Assembly: GCA_019022495.1 (NCBI GenBank)
Contig: JAFEKR010000012.1
Span: 620,001-684,000 of the forward strand
Direction of reading: 5' to 3'
Length of the DNA stretch: 64,000 nucleotides
Origin: Epichloe hybrida
Lineage: Eukaryota > Ascomycota > Sordariomycetes > Hypocreales > Clavicipitaceae
Shown here: one piece after another, positions 22,936 through 34,986 of the stretch
Numbering within the stretch: position 1 is the stretch's first letter
How the letters are laid out: every line of letters begins with the position of its first letter
Notes under the pieces: generated by a model
Told to the model about the DNA's origin: nothing
Databases searched by the model: none
What the model saw: only the letters and a program-made list of their open reading frames with translations
Made by a program: the position numbers and the translations under genes

Positions 22936-24794
22936 CAGAGTATTGCACTAAAACGTGTAGTGTAGTGTAGTATTTGTAGTGTAGTGTAGTAACTACACTA
23001 CAAACTACACTAACTACAAGGAAAAAAAAACTACATTACACTAACTACAAAAAAAAAACTACAATATATTACATTACAAATTTTTTTTCCTAAACTACAC
23101 TAACTACAAACACTACAAATGTAGTATTAGACTTTTTATTAGTTATTAGTATTTATAAGGATAAAAGAAAGCTAGTTATATAAAAGCTTTTATTATTACC
23201 TATTTTATTAAATTAGTTATAGAATTTATAATATTACATTATTTCTATAATTTTATTATAACTAAGTAAGGTTATATATAATATTATACTTTTTTAATAA
23301 TACTATTTAACTTAATACTTTATTTCCCTAATATAACTTAAAGAAAAACCTTCTTATTATATTATTTACTATTTCTATAAATTATTTTATATTTCTATAA
23401 ATTATTATTATTACTTATTTTAAAAAAACTATAAAAAAAACTACTAGTAAACTTAATATAAGTAGCTTATTATATCTTATTATAGCTTATAATAGCTTAT
23501 TATATCTTATAATAGCTTATTATATCTTATTATAGCTTATAATAGCTTATAATACTAATATTACTAATATTACTAGTATTACTAAGATTACTAAGATTAC
23601 TAAGATTACTTATAATATTATTAGTGTTAAAGTTTAATAATAAATAAATAATAAATAAATAACTTAAATATAAATACTAGTAATTATAAGTAAATTACTA
23701 TAGTAAAAGCTATAGTTTTTAATAACTTAGTATTTTAAGGTTTTTAAAAATATTAATATTATAAAAATGTTTTCTCTTTTATATTTTTTTTAAAATAATA
23801 ATAAAAGTAAAATAATAGTAATTATAGTAATAATAGTAATTAAGGTTATAAAAGTTATTAAAGCTTTTATAATAAGTATAGTATATTATATAAAACTAAG
23901 TCCTAGTATTATTTTTAAAAATAAGTTAAACTTATTTTTTATAGCTTATTTAAGCTATATAGGGTAATTAAAATAATACTATTAGTTATCTATTAATAAA
24001 TTATAAATATTAGTTTATTATATTCTTTCTTTATATATTATTATAATAAGATATATAAAGTTACTATATATAACTTCTTAAAGCTTTAGAATTATAAAGC
24101 TTAAAGTAATATTTAATTAGTTTAAATAGTAAATAAATAGTTTAAGCTTTTTTAAGTTCTTATTATATTAATAATAATATTAAAGTACTAAGTATATATT
24201 CTATTAACTTTTATATATTTATTTAGATTTCTAATTTAATTTAATTATATTAGTTTAAGGTATTTTTTAATTAAATTAATAATAAAAATATAAAATAATT
24301 AATAATAATAGTAAATAAAATAATTAGAAGGTTTTTCTTAAAGTTATATTAGTAAAATAAAGTAATAAGTATAATAGTATTATTAAAAAGGTATAATATT
24401 ATAAATAACCTTAGTTATAGTAAAATCCTTAAAAAAAGGTAAATATTATAAATTCTATAACTAATTAAGTAAAATAGGTAATAATAAAAGCTTCTATATA
24501 ACTAGCTTTCTTTTAATCCTTATAATAATATTATATAATAAAAAGGCCCACTTTTTTTTTACTAACATTACATTATAGTTTTGTAGTTAGTGTAGTTAGT
24601 AACTACACTAACTACACTACACTACAAGCAAAAAAAAACTACACTACACTAACTACAAAAAAAAAAAACTACAATACACTACACTACAAAAAAAAAAAAA
24701 CTACATTACACTAACTATAAGAAAAAAAAAACTACACTACAAATACAAATTTTTCCTAAAAACTACACTAACTACACTACAAACAATACTCTGG
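22936..24794. mobile_element. Long-inverted-repeat transposon with 8-bp duplication (hAT-like), copy A
   Basis: Ends in the inverted pair CAGAGTATTG / CAATACTCTG, and the 8-bp GATATAGA flanks it on both sides (22928-22935 and 24795-24802). An 8-bp duplication is characteristic of hAT elements. Both arms, roughly 500 bp each (22936 to about 23400 and about 24290 to 24794), are inverted copies of one another, including subterminal ACTACACTAACTACA clusters mixed with A-runs. The centre is about 0.9 kb with short tandem repeats and no recognisable transposase, so it is probably non-autonomous. Confidence 0.85.
23461..23620. repeat. Short tandem-repeat core of element copy A
   Basis: About ten AGCTTATNAT-type 10-mers followed by a few ACTAAGATT 9-mers. 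The same two motifs are greatly expanded in other copies of this element in the window, so this looks close to the unexpanded state. Confidence 0.7.
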
Positions 24795-27700
24795 ATATAG
24801 ATATAGTAAGAGAGTTTAAGTTTATCCCTTAGTCCTAGTAATAGTGATTTTCTCTTTACTATAGTGTTTAATTATATTAATATAATAAAGCTAAACCTTC
24901 CCTAGTAAGATTTCCTAGTCTTATTAAGTAAGCATAATATAATATTTTACTAGGGCTAAAATTCCTTCTATAATAACTCTTAGATAAGCACATAGATAGA
25001 TTAGCTATTTAGCGTTATTTACTATCTTAATAAATCTCTTTTCTTTAAGTTATACTATAAGAAGCTTATGTTTTACTAAGTAGTTCTTGCTAACTAATTC
25101 TATACTTAATTCTCTATTAACTAAGGCTAAGTTATATTATATACTTTTAATATATATTATAATATATCCTAAAGATATAGGAACTTTACCTTCTAATCTT
25201 ATAATATTATTTTACATTACTATAGCGTTTACTACTCCTAAAGATTTAGAAGTTATTAGGTTTAGCACTTCCTAGTATAGTTTTATTAAATAAGATATAA
25301 TTAACTTTACCTTATTACCCTTTAGTTTTCACTAGCACTATATTAAGTATCTTATTTAATAATAGATAATTAAAGCTAATTATAAAAGTTATAATACTAT
25401 AATAGGAACTATAGTTTCTCCTAAGTGTCTTCTTAGATTAAAAGCTAGGATATTATATTTTTCTATAGCCTAAATATTTTCTAGATTAAGTTTTTGCTAG
25501 GGTACTTTTAATCTAGTATCTTTTATTATTACTTTATAAGGTAAGGTTAAAACTACTAGTTCCTAGGCTAGTGCTATAGGTTTCTTTAAATAAGGTCTTA
25601 AAGCTAGTAATAACCTTTAGAACTCTATTTTAGTTAGTTCTTAGATTAGTTAAGATTATTATTAAGTCTTCTCTAAACTACTTTCCTATATATTATTAAA
25701 ATCTAGAAGTTCTTAAATCTAATTTTAAAATTATTTATCTATAACTATACCTAGTTTAGCTATAGGTTTAGTAATTCTTTTGTTTTATCCCCTTATTTAT
25801 ACTAGTTTAGGGGCTTTCCCTTTGTCTTTTAGTGTTCTAGCTATAGCACCTATATAACTAATTTTATCTTAGTCTATAATATAACTTAGGGGGTAATAGT
25901 TTATTAAGACTATAGAGTAAGATAGTGCTTTTAGAATTAGAATAAATCCTAGAGGTAGGATTTAGTCTATCCTAAGATCTCCTATATAGTTAGCCTTTAT
26001 TTAGTTTTCTAATTCTTATTATTACTCCCTCTTTATTTAGAGTCTATTTTAAAACTACTATTCTTATTATTTATCCTTATTAGCTATTAAATATTTATCC
26101 TTAGAAGTATAGTTATATCCTATATAGCCTTATTCTCTATATTTAAAGCACTAGTAAAAGTCTAGATCTCCCTTTCTAAAGGAATTAGTTATATTAGCTT
26201 ATTTTCTAGGGGATTAGGAAGTGTTATTTAAACTGTATTTTTACTAGTTATATTATCTAGCTATTTAGTTTATATTATTAGTAGTTTAAGCTTAGAATGC
26301 CTTAAGTTATTAAACTAATTTTAATATTTACTTATCTTTTTCTTTATTATATTTTGCCTATTCCTTTATTTACTACTAAAAGGGGTTTACTAGCATAATA
26401 GCTTCTTTACTTAACTAAGAAATCTTCTTAGAAGCAAATAAATAATAGTTATATAAAATAACTTTAAGGTCTAATATAGTTAGATCCTTAGATACTATAT
26501 TACTTATCTATTTCTCTAAAGAAAATAAATAATTAGATATTCTTTCTTAAAGTTATATATCTATGTCTTTATTTACTAGGTTAGAAACAAAATTAGTGAA
26601 TAATATCTATTATATTTTAGACTTTACCTTAGATATAATTTATTTTACCTAATAAATATAAGACTTTAGTATCTTACCTTTTTTATAGGTAAAACTAATT
26701 ACCTCCTTTTATAATGCTATTTTAAAGAGAGGGTTTAGCTTATTAAACTTTTTTAAAAACTTATTAGCTATATTTATCTAATTATAATCTTTAAAATCTA
26801 GATCTTAGTACTATATTTCCGCTTTACCTCTAAGGCCCTAGATAAAGATATATTAAGTAAATATATCTATATAATCTTTTAGAATATTTAATATAGCTAC
26901 TATTATTTAATAATATTTTATATACTCTATTACTAGCTTATCTTTTAGAAGTCCTAAAAAGGTAATACTAGTAAGTGCTATAGGAATAGCTATAGAAAAG
27001 AAAGGGTTATTTATTATAGTAAGTTATCTAGTTTTCCTAGTATTAACCTTCTTAGCTAGTTTAATTAATAAAGAATAGAATTCTAGAAGTATAGCTTTAC
27101 CTAGAAGAATATATAGAGGGAAATATTTTAGGCTTAGAAGGTATTTTAATAAGTCCTTATTTAGTTTTATATTTAAACTTAGTTTTAGTTTCTCTTAAGT
27201 CTAAATATTTAGATATTCTTATATAAGGTTATTTTAAAAACTTATACTAGGATTTTAACTTATCTATAGTTAAGTCTAATATAAATCTAAAGACTAAATT
27301 TATAACTAAATTAGAAGTTATCTTAGTTTAGGAAAAAAAGAAAATAAGTAAATATATAAAACACTACTAGGAAATCTCTTTAGTAAAAAAAGATAGTATT
27401 TTACTAGAAATAAACTTAAATTTTATTACTACTTATTTAGATAGTTAGTTAGATTATTAAGATAAAAGAAAAACTAAAAGAAAAGTCTATTTCCCTTTTT
27501 CCTTTCCTAAAACCTTTTATCCTTCCTTTATCTATAAGCTACCTTCCTTTATATAAAGTAAATCCTAATATTAAGTAAGTATCTCCTATAAAATTCACTA
27601 TTTTGCATAGTGTATTATTTTATTTTACACTATACTTACTAATTAAAGTTACCTATAAGTGAAAAAGTAAAGATAAAAGTAAGGTAAAAGTAAGGCTATA

Positions 27701-28719
27701 GTCTATATATAGCGTAGTGTATTATAGCGTAATTATAAGCATAAACCTAGGATTTTAACCTCTAGGTACCTCTTAAAAGGGCCTAAAAACTATAAGGTTT
27801 AATTCTTATATTTAAAGTTATTTACTAGGCACTTTCTTAGCCTAGTGCTATAGTGTTATATATATATAAAGTTATAGGTAATAATAATATAATTTAGCTA
27901 AGTCTAAAAATATATTTTCCTATACTAGGTTTTTAATCTATAGTCTAAAATCCATAGTTAGAAATTCCCTTAAGGTTTAAGGTTATATCTAGTAGTATTT
28001 ATTATCTAATATTATATAATTATTAAATTCCTATCTTTACTAAGTATATAAATAGGGATTCCTAGCTTCTAGTTCCCTTATTTAAGTATGCTTAATATAA
28101 GTATTTTAAACTATAAGTTTATAACTCTAGTCTAATAGTATTCTTCTATAAATATTATTTATTCCTTAGTATGCTATCTAGGGAGTTATTTTATAATAAG
28201 GGGTTTTAGCTAGCTATTATAACTAAACTAAGTCTTTAACTTCTATAGTTCCTTAAGTTTATTCCTAACTTTCTTACTATTAGATATTCTCTAAGGGGGT
28301 TTAATTATTATTATAGCTATTTTCCCTATCTAAGTGCTATCTAGGATATTAAATTCCTAATAGAGGTTATTTCTAATAGTTATAAGTTTCTTTATAATCC
28401 TATAGTTTTATATTCTATTTAGCCTTATACTATAGCTTAAGGTATTTTTACTTTATCTAATAGAAAGATTCCTAACTATAGCTAGAGGTTCTCTTTATTT
28501 ATTAATAGTAACTATAGCTCTATTAGTTAATCTTTATTATATTATAACTATAGCTATCCTAATAGGTTTATAGTACTTTATCTTAATTTCCTAATCCTAT
28601 TATATTAGTTATTTAATTATTTAGATAGCTTCTTAGCTATAATGGATTATTATTTAGTTATTAATTATTTTAAAACTAAGTTTATTTAATAAATATAATA
28701 AGTCCTAGTCTTATTACTA

Positions 28720-28836
28720 TAAAAGTTAACTAAAAGTTAATAGGGTAAATAATGCTTATATTCTTTAAGTTCTCTAGCTAGTGTAGCCCTATATAACTAT
28801 GATTATCCATTACCTAATACATTCTCCACCTTAACA
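28720..28836 (-). repeat. 117-bp LTR of the outer Gypsy element (right, 5' LTR)
   Basis: Partner of 10164-10280, followed by GGTC, with transition differences only. It ends just 157 bp upstream of the VTA1 start codon. Confidence 0.85.
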
Positions 28837-28993
28837 GGTCCGACAACAAATTGCGTCAACCACGAACTTGTCACGACTCACCATCACAGGCAAGCCTCCA
28901 TGTGCTCCCACAACACGCAAGGGTCGGCAAGTGATTTTTAGATGACCGCATATTGCCCCTACCTTGTCTACCGATACATCGCCCGAACCCACC

Positions 28994-29118
28994 ATGAGCG
29001 CCGGGCCACTTCCCCCGCCTCTAAAGATCCCCGAGGTCAGCCGCTTCATCAATCGCGCAAACCAGCTTCGCACCATCAAGCCCGCCATCGCATATTGGTG
29101 TAAGTCTACCAACACGGG

Positions 29119-29166
<48 letters not shown>

Positions 29167-30435
29167 CAGAGCAAGAACAATCGTCACGGAAATGTTCCAC
29201 ACCACAAAAAAATCCATCGTTCACAGACACTGATTGATGATCGACTCCCTCAGGCGAATATCACGCCGTCAACCAGATAGTGACAAAGAACCTTCACACC
29301 GCCGACGATGACTGCTTCGCCTTCACAAAATCCTTGATTGAAAGGCTGGAAGCCACGAAGACGGAGCGGGCCGAAGATGACGCCGTAGTGGACAATACAG
29401 CTGGGCAGGCCTACGTCGAGCAGTTTGCCCAAGAGACCTTTAGTCGGGCTGAGCGCGCCATGCGAGCCAACAAGGTGACGAGGTACACAGATTACCCTAC
29501 GCGTTCATGGTTCCATGGACTCAGCCAACCCACCCCATCTTTGCGAAACCCATGAAAGACGACGATTTCCCATCACCGCACGGTAGCTCACGCCTCGTAG
29601 ACAAACAGCAGATACGTTCGACGCCGCCGCGACCTTCTTCGACCTGACCCGCGAATGGGGCACCCCCGAACCCGAAGTCCTGAAGAGGATCAAATTCGCC
29701 AAGTGGAATGCCGCTCGTATTCTCAGGGCGATTCGCGAAGGCAGAGATCCCAACGAATCAAATCCGCAGATCGAGCAAGAGCCGGAGCAACAGCCCCTCG
29801 ACCCCGGTGACGCGGCAGTGCGGCAAATCACCGACCCGTCCGGCCTCCTGCCCTCTGCGTCGGTTGAGGACGTCGAAGACGCCGGGGAACAGCCTGTCTC
29901 ACATGCCCATACGAGCTACTACCTCCCGCCGGCGTCTGCTGCTGCTGCGAATGAGCCATTTGCTCCGTCCTCATCGAGCCAGAGCCCTGGCCCATCATCC
30001 ACTTTCGAGATGCCATCAGCGCCGACACAGTCATCCGCGGTGCCCTCGCCCGAGTTTCAGATTCCTATGCAGCCATCTCCCCAGATACCTACCAAACTAC
30101 CATCTCAATTTGCGCCTCCGCCTCCGGAGCCATCGGCTCCCACTTCAAATCACCAGACTTGGACACCACCCACAGTTGGTCCTTCTTCATCAACAACTAG
30201 CCCGGTATCAAGGGCTTTGCCGGCAACCGAACCCGCTGTAGCAGCCCCGAGGCCAGTGAGACGCGCAGCTCATCCAGCGGCCTCTGCTGCTCCGGTGGCC
30301 CACGCGCCGAATCCAAAGAGCATCGAGCAAGCGCAGAAACATGCAAAGTGGGCCATTTCAGCTCTGAACTTTGAGGATGTCCCGACTGCCGTGCTCGAGT
30401 TGCGGAATGCGTTGGCAGTGCTGGGTTCCCAATGA
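28994..30435 (+). CDS. VTA1: Vta1, ESCRT-III/Vps4 cofactor
   Basis: Activates the AAA ATPase Vps4 in ESCRT disassembly at endosomes. Exons are 28994-29099, 29254-29482 and 29601-30435 (introns GTAAGT..CAG and GTACAC..TAG); 1,170 nt, 389 aa. The N-terminal domain (IPEVSRFINRANQLRTIKPAIAYWCEYHAVNQI and on to FFDLTREWG) contains the paired MIT-like helices that bind ESCRT-III. A long Pro/Ser/Ala-rich linker follows. The C-terminal helices, EQAQKHAKWAISALNFEDVPTAVLELRNAL, form the Vps4-binding dimerisation part. The start is the first ATG after the LTR and gives the expected N-terminus. Intron 1 contains a GA microsatellite. The 5' region left between gene and retroelement is only 157 bp. Confidence 0.95.
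29125..29158 (+). repeat. GA dinucleotide microsatellite in VTA1 intron 1
   Basis: About seventeen GA units inside the first intron, which begins at 29100. Likely variable in length between strains. Confidence 0.9.
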
Positions 30436-30939
30436 CCTCGGGGTATATCTAACTGTAAACTACGATAGAGTGGCAATGTCAATGTCGTACTTGAAGCCAC
30501 TGGCGCTTGAACCCGTTGGTAAACCGGGTCTTGGATCAAACATTACTGAGCAGCTAGCAAGACAAACCACCGTATTCACATGGCCGATTTGCATCGTATA
30601 CATGCAACTTTTGTGATTTCGTACAACTAGTATACAATTTATCCCGTCTTTTCATCCTCGCCGATGTATGCTATGCTACTGATACACCAGCTATCAAAAT
30701 GCGTCAAGGTCTTCTATGTGCAGTGCAGCATGGCCTGGCCCCCATTTTCGTCCCCTTGATAAAATACACAAGATTGATTTTCTCCGACTCGTCGTATGGC
30801 TGCTGGCTCGCCCATGAATTCGAATTCCTCCTTTTTGCTTCGTCTTGGGGCTATTTTACAGAGTAAATTGGAAGAGAAAAGAAAAAGAAAAAGAAAAAAG
30901 ATGATAAGTGGGGAGGCGTTTCGATGTGTTGTTGTAAGC
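30436..30939. other. Convergent gap VTA1 / TIM50
   Basis: About 500 bp between two 3' ends; no gene seen. It contains a purine-rich GAAAAAGAAAAAGAAAA stretch near 30878-30900. Confidence 0.5.
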
Positions 30940-32589
30940 TTATGCCTTCTTGTCCGCGCCTGGTGTGCTGTCGGATGGCTTTGGCCCGAATATACCCGAA
31001 AAGAATCCCATCATGCTGCTCATGGCTTCTTGCTGTGCCTTCTCCATCGCCACTTGCTCCTCCTTCAACCACTTCTCGCCGTTCTCGCGAATCTCCTTTT
31101 CCAGCAACTCATAGTTGCGCTGTCCTCTTTCCCGAGCAAGATCCTGCAACATCTTGCCCTGGGAGAACGCTTCTGACGGGTTCTGCTCGCCCTCGGGCGC
31201 CATGGTCATGCTCATCTTGCTTGACTTGAGCCCGAGGAGGTTACTGAGGGCTCCCACTCCAGATCCCTTGGTCTTCTTCTTCTGCTCTAATTGCTTGTTG
31301 AACTCCTTTCGCGCAATGGCTTCGCGACGGGCGAACTCGGTGGGAATATGTTTGCCCTCGAATGACTTGAGAACCTTGCGGACATCCGAGTACTGCATTG
31401 TATGGATGTACTCGAGGAAGGGAATCAGTCCCACCAAGTCATCGTCCTTGGGATCGCCCTTCCAAGGCTTCAGTATAATCGCGTTTTCTGGTTGCTTGCG
31501 GACGTGTTGTGGCTTGGTGTCGATGATGATTACCTTGGACAGGTCTCGGTTGAGGTAGGAAAGGTCCTGGACCCTTTTGTTAGCTGGCAAAGCGCCGGTG
31601 GGTCGGAATTACTTCCAACTTACCTTGACGATTTCGCCGTCTTCAAACTTGGTCGCCTCTCGAAACAAGGGCCACATGATGAAGCGGTAGGGATCCAGCT
31701 TGCGAACAATGGGTTCGCCCATGGCGAATGGCACACTTGTGAACAGGACCAATTCGTAGTATTGACTGAGGTATCGAACGAAGTAATCCATGCCAGGTCG
31801 TTTAGCCACTCTCCAACCATGTTCACGAGTCCACTCGCTGTGTACAAGCAGATCATCCAAACTCAAGCACAGGGTATATGGTCGCTCGAAGCTCGGATCG
31901 GGATCAGGAAGAAGCTTGTCGAAAGCGGGATCTTGGTAATAAGAGACCGACTCTCCCATGCGAGCTCTGGCTCTCAGCCACCAGAGACTAGGGCTCCAGC
32001 CATTGGGAATGTTTTTGTGACGCTCCGCGTCGATGACATCGTCCCAGTCGCGACCCATGTAAAGCACGGCAAAAGATCCTCCAGCAGCGACGACTAGGAG
32101 AACAAATCGTGTCCACCATTTGCGATTGCGGTCGCTTGTTGAAACGTATTCTGGACGCTCTCGCTTTCCGCGACCGCCCGAGTCCTCCTCTTGCTCTACA
32201 GCTTCCAAGGCGGACTGAGGCTTGCCCGAATGCTTGCGCAGCTCTTGGTCCAATGTCGAGGGAATGCCCTGTGTGAGATCGGGAAGTTTGTGGAAGGGGA
32301 TGGGCTCAGCTTCCTTGGATGCTTCGGTTTTGTTGGCATCGGATGGGGAGGAATTTTGTGACGACGCAGGTTCGGTGTCAGCTTGCGATTCGGCGTGGGA
32401 TCCGGACTGCGATGGCTGCTTCCGACTCCCGATTTCGCCACTGTCTTTGCTGCTCGCCATTGTTCGCACCCAGGGCGACTGTAAAGTGCTGGTTTGACTA
32501 TTGCGCAGCATTGGAACGGCAACCGACCGCGAAAACTGGGAGGCCATCAGGCCCAGGCGCGGGGCACGGGCTATTCTGGACAGCATCAT
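30940..32589 (-). CDS. TIM50: Tim50, mitochondrial inner-membrane import receptor
   Basis: Receptor subunit of the TIM23 translocase. Exons are 32589-31624 and 31566-30940 (intron GTAAGT..CAG, 57 nt); 1,593 nt, 530 aa. The basic, serine-rich N-terminus (MMLSRIARAPRLGL) looks like a mitochondrial presequence. One membrane span lies at about residues 161-178 (RFVLLVVAAGGSFAVLYM). The FCP1/NIF-type phosphatase-like domain in the intermembrane space carries SLDDLLVHSEW (243-253). Like other Tim50 proteins it has LDDLL rather than the DxDxT phosphatase motif. The C-terminus is Gln/Glu-rich and helical. An in-frame ATG at 32661 would add 24 residues; 32589 is preferred because it starts the presequence. 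Confidence 0.95.
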
Positions 32590-33423
32590 CGTTGATGAAA
32601 GGGGGCTGATGAAAATAGATAATTTTAGTTGGTTGAAGCAAGTGGCTTGTTGAGCATTCACGAGCTTTGCATTGTATTGACAGCTAATGCTGTTGAAGGA
32701 TCGGCGCTGAGCTCAAAAGTTGACGGCCGTGACCAGGGTAAAAAATTGAGATACTGTCCCTTTTTCTTCCGATGACATGACAGCTCTTCCAACCGAAAAT
32801 TTACAGCAGCGAATGGCAGACTTGGGGAGGGGGGGGGTTCGTCGGCTGGCGGCCGGATATTCGCTTTCGCCGTCTGCCGGGGTCTTGTGGTCTAGCCACA
32901 CGTGATCCAGTGCCGAACTCCAATCCCTATTGGGTGACGACATTAACAAGAGAAACGAATCGAGCGTTCCGGAACCTGGCAACAAACAACTACTCACACC
33001 GATATCACGAGACCATCTTTTCCAAGGTTAACCTTGAGACGATTGACTGAGCATTCGAGCCCGCTTCTCGACCAACAACGACATTCCACAAATAACGGTG
33101 TCATGCCTGCGTGCGCTGCGTTGTAGAGAGAGGGTGGTCTTCCAGGGTCTTGAGACTTCACGATGGCACCACCCTCTTCAAGCCGGCTCGCTATCCGAGA
33201 CTTTATCATTCACGATCGTACCCTTTCAATCATAATTTGAAAGACCAAATATCACAAGCGCTTCGTCGCGTCATCGACGTCACAATTCAGTTCTTCGACG
33301 CCTCAGTCTGGGTTTTCTTGTCGCCCGGGTTGGCGCGGATTTCTGGACAAGAAATTCGCCACCCATTAGCAGTTACGGCCCACCGCAATCAAAGTCTTGC
33401 GAAGCAGCGCAAACATCTTCAAC
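32590..33423. promoter_or_regulatory. Divergent promoter region, TIM50 / 2EXR gene
   Basis: 834 bp between genes that point away from each other, with a G-run near 32826-32836. I do not see individual elements that I can name. Confidence 0.4.
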
Positions 33424-34389
33424 ATGGCTAAGCGGCCCACGAGAAGGGGATCTAAAACTCTCCACGGTCTTGTCCCTCGACCCATGGCTCCGATGCTGTC
33501 CACAACAAATTCGCATCCTGCCGCAGCAGGGCCAGGAGTTACTCCTGCAGTTGCCAACGACGATGATGAAGTCAACAAGCTCTCCATTGCTTCCCTGACT
33601 CTTGACACGCCCTTGATACCGTTGAATCGCAAGATTCGCGTGCCCGCGACACCATTTCATTTCCTGACTCTGCCCTGGGAACTACGTGTCAAGATTTATG
33701 AGCATTATTTCCACGACACTGAGAAGGTTCTGGATCTTTGTCCAGAGAATTATAAACGTGTACACAAAAGTCTTGGACTCATGCGGGTGTGCAAGCAGAT
33801 TCACGATGAAGCCACTCACTTTTTCTACAGCACGCGGAGCGTTCGAATCTTCCCCACTTACCCGGGAAAGTACTTCAAATCCAAGAAGCCCATGCTTGCG
33901 CGATTGAAACCAATTCAACGGCAATGTATCACATCGCTAGAGCTCCGGCTTGGCCCTGGATGGAGCGCACCACCACGTGGGTGGGTAGTAAACGATGCGC
34001 TCGGCCTGAGAGACTGTTTCAACGTGAAGAAGTTGACTGTCTATGTGGAGTGCGATCCAAGCGACAGCTTGTTCAAGGGGTTTCGCCGATATGACGGATT
34101 TTACGAACAATTCAGCGCCCGGCTATTGTCTAGTGTGATTACCAGCCTTCCCGCCACAGCAATGGTGGAATTCGAGGCTTGGTCCAGTGTGAAGAAGACT
34201 GGCGCCATGATGCGTGGACTTGTCGATGTGGCCAACGAAGCGAAGCGCAGGATCTGCTGGGGCCCGGAGCGCGGATGGACCGATGGCCCAGAGCAGGAAG
34301 AAGATGCTCGGACAAACCACGCAGCACAATTGATTGACGGTGTCCATCTACAAGACTACGCGCTGCACGACGTGTCAGTTGCGGCATGA
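33424..34389 (+). CDS. 2EXR/F-box-like fungal protein
   Basis: One exon, 321 aa, from an ATG at 33424 (the open frame extends upstream only to non-ATG codons). The central motif FHFLTLPWELRVKIYEHYF, followed by LGLMRVCKQIHDEATHFFYS, is the pattern of the large fungal 2EXR/F-box-like family, in which LPxELRxxIY precedes a short helical repeat. No enzymatic motif is seen. The N-terminal 70 residues are low-complexity. Members are presumed adaptor or scaffold proteins; function here is unknown. Confidence 0.75.
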   Translation: MAKRPTRRGSKTLHGLVPRPMAPMLSTTNSHPAAAGPGVTPAVANDDDEVNKLSIASLTLDTPLIPLNRKIRVPATPFHFLTLPWELRVKIYEHYFHDTEKVLDLCPENYKRVHKSLGLMRVCKQIHDEATHFFYSTRSVRIFPTYPGKYFKSKKPMLARLKPIQRQCITSLELRLGPGWSAPPRGWVVNDALGLRDCFNVKKLTVYVECDPSDSLFKGFRRYDGFYEQFSARLLSSVITSLPATAMVEFEAWSSVKKTGAMMRGLVDVANEAKRRICWGPERGWTDGPEQEEDARTNHAAQLIDGVHLQDYALHDVSVAA

Positions 34390-34809
34390 GCCCTGACGCA
34401 GCTTTCCTTTTTCACAAGCCATCCTCGATATGTCGATATGGACGGCTTTATACCTCGAATTCTGTACTGCATTCGGGTTTTTTTTTTTTTTTTTCTTTCT
34501 TTTTTTCACTTCGCATGAGTGGAGGTCACACAACGTAGGCGCTCGGGTCTTGAATTATCTATCCTACCCTAGGCAGTTTGAATGATGAGAGAGAAATTCA
34601 CTCCTACTGCTCGCTTCCATGTGCATGCCAGCATTCCTTATTATTGTCCAACTTCAGATAGCGGAGCGATACCCAACAACATCTCTCTCAACGCATTGGC
34701 CACCAACAAGCAGAGTCGAGGGCCCCTCCAGACTTAAGAGTTCTCTTCTCGAACCCGCGAATCAGCAAAACCGACAAACCCGAGACCAGCCTGGCACGCC
34801 CCGTCCAGT
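34390..34809. other. Intergenic with T-rich tract
   Basis: Contains a T-run near 34481-34507. I see no gene. It lies between the 3' ends of the 2EXR gene and the small secreted-protein gene. Confidence 0.5.
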
Positions 34810-34954
34810 TCACGACCCAGCAGCGCGGGTCGCAGTCGTCGCAGTCGTCGTCGTGGTTCTAGAAACCCAGCAGCGCTCGCAGCTCGGGTTCGTCACGCAC
34901 TGGAAGTACCTATTCTTCTCGTCAGCGACCCCTATCCCCGATTCCCTCCGGAAG

Positions 34955-34986
<32 letters not shown>

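Larger units (their letters stand above)
18474..28719 (-). pseudogene. Degenerate gag-pol of the outer Gypsy element
   Basis: Read on the minus strand, from right to left. A zinc knuckle appears near 26150-26110 as CFK-x-RE-x-GYIGYN; the second Cys and the His have become Tyr, as expected from RIP. RT follows near 21230-20400, with AFSSPN-MYFYNN and KDIKTSFLIYINNYY, a type seen in some ascomycete Gypsy elements. The reading is interrupted by the repeat element at 22936-24794. I could not place protease or integrase precisely. No intact frame remains. Confidence 0.65.
10164..28836 (-). mobile_element. Outer RIP-degraded Gypsy LTR retrotransposon with nested insertions
   Basis: A pair of 117-bp direct repeats (10164-10280 and 28720-28836), starting TG/TA and ending TA/CA, bounds the whole AT-rich island. 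The 4-bp GGTC precedes the left copy (10160-10163) and follows the right copy (28837-28840) as a target-site duplication. Coding remnants run on the minus strand: a CCHC zinc knuckle near 26150-26110 and reverse transcriptase blocks near 21240-20400. The left copy is therefore the 3' LTR. Subtracting the two large nested elements leaves about 8.7 kb. No frame is intact; many codons have become TAG or TAA, the RIP pattern. Confidence 0.85.

Noticed and set aside
25087..25275. 62-codon frame in the AT-rich island as a gene
   Set aside because: It has the same TA-rich composition as the degraded outer Gypsy element and shows no motif; chance open frame in RIPed sequence.
28831..29217. Minus-strand frame with Ser/Leu repeats opposite VTA1
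   Set aside because: The repeats are the complement of the GA microsatellite in VTA1 intron 1; the VTA1 model accounts for the region.
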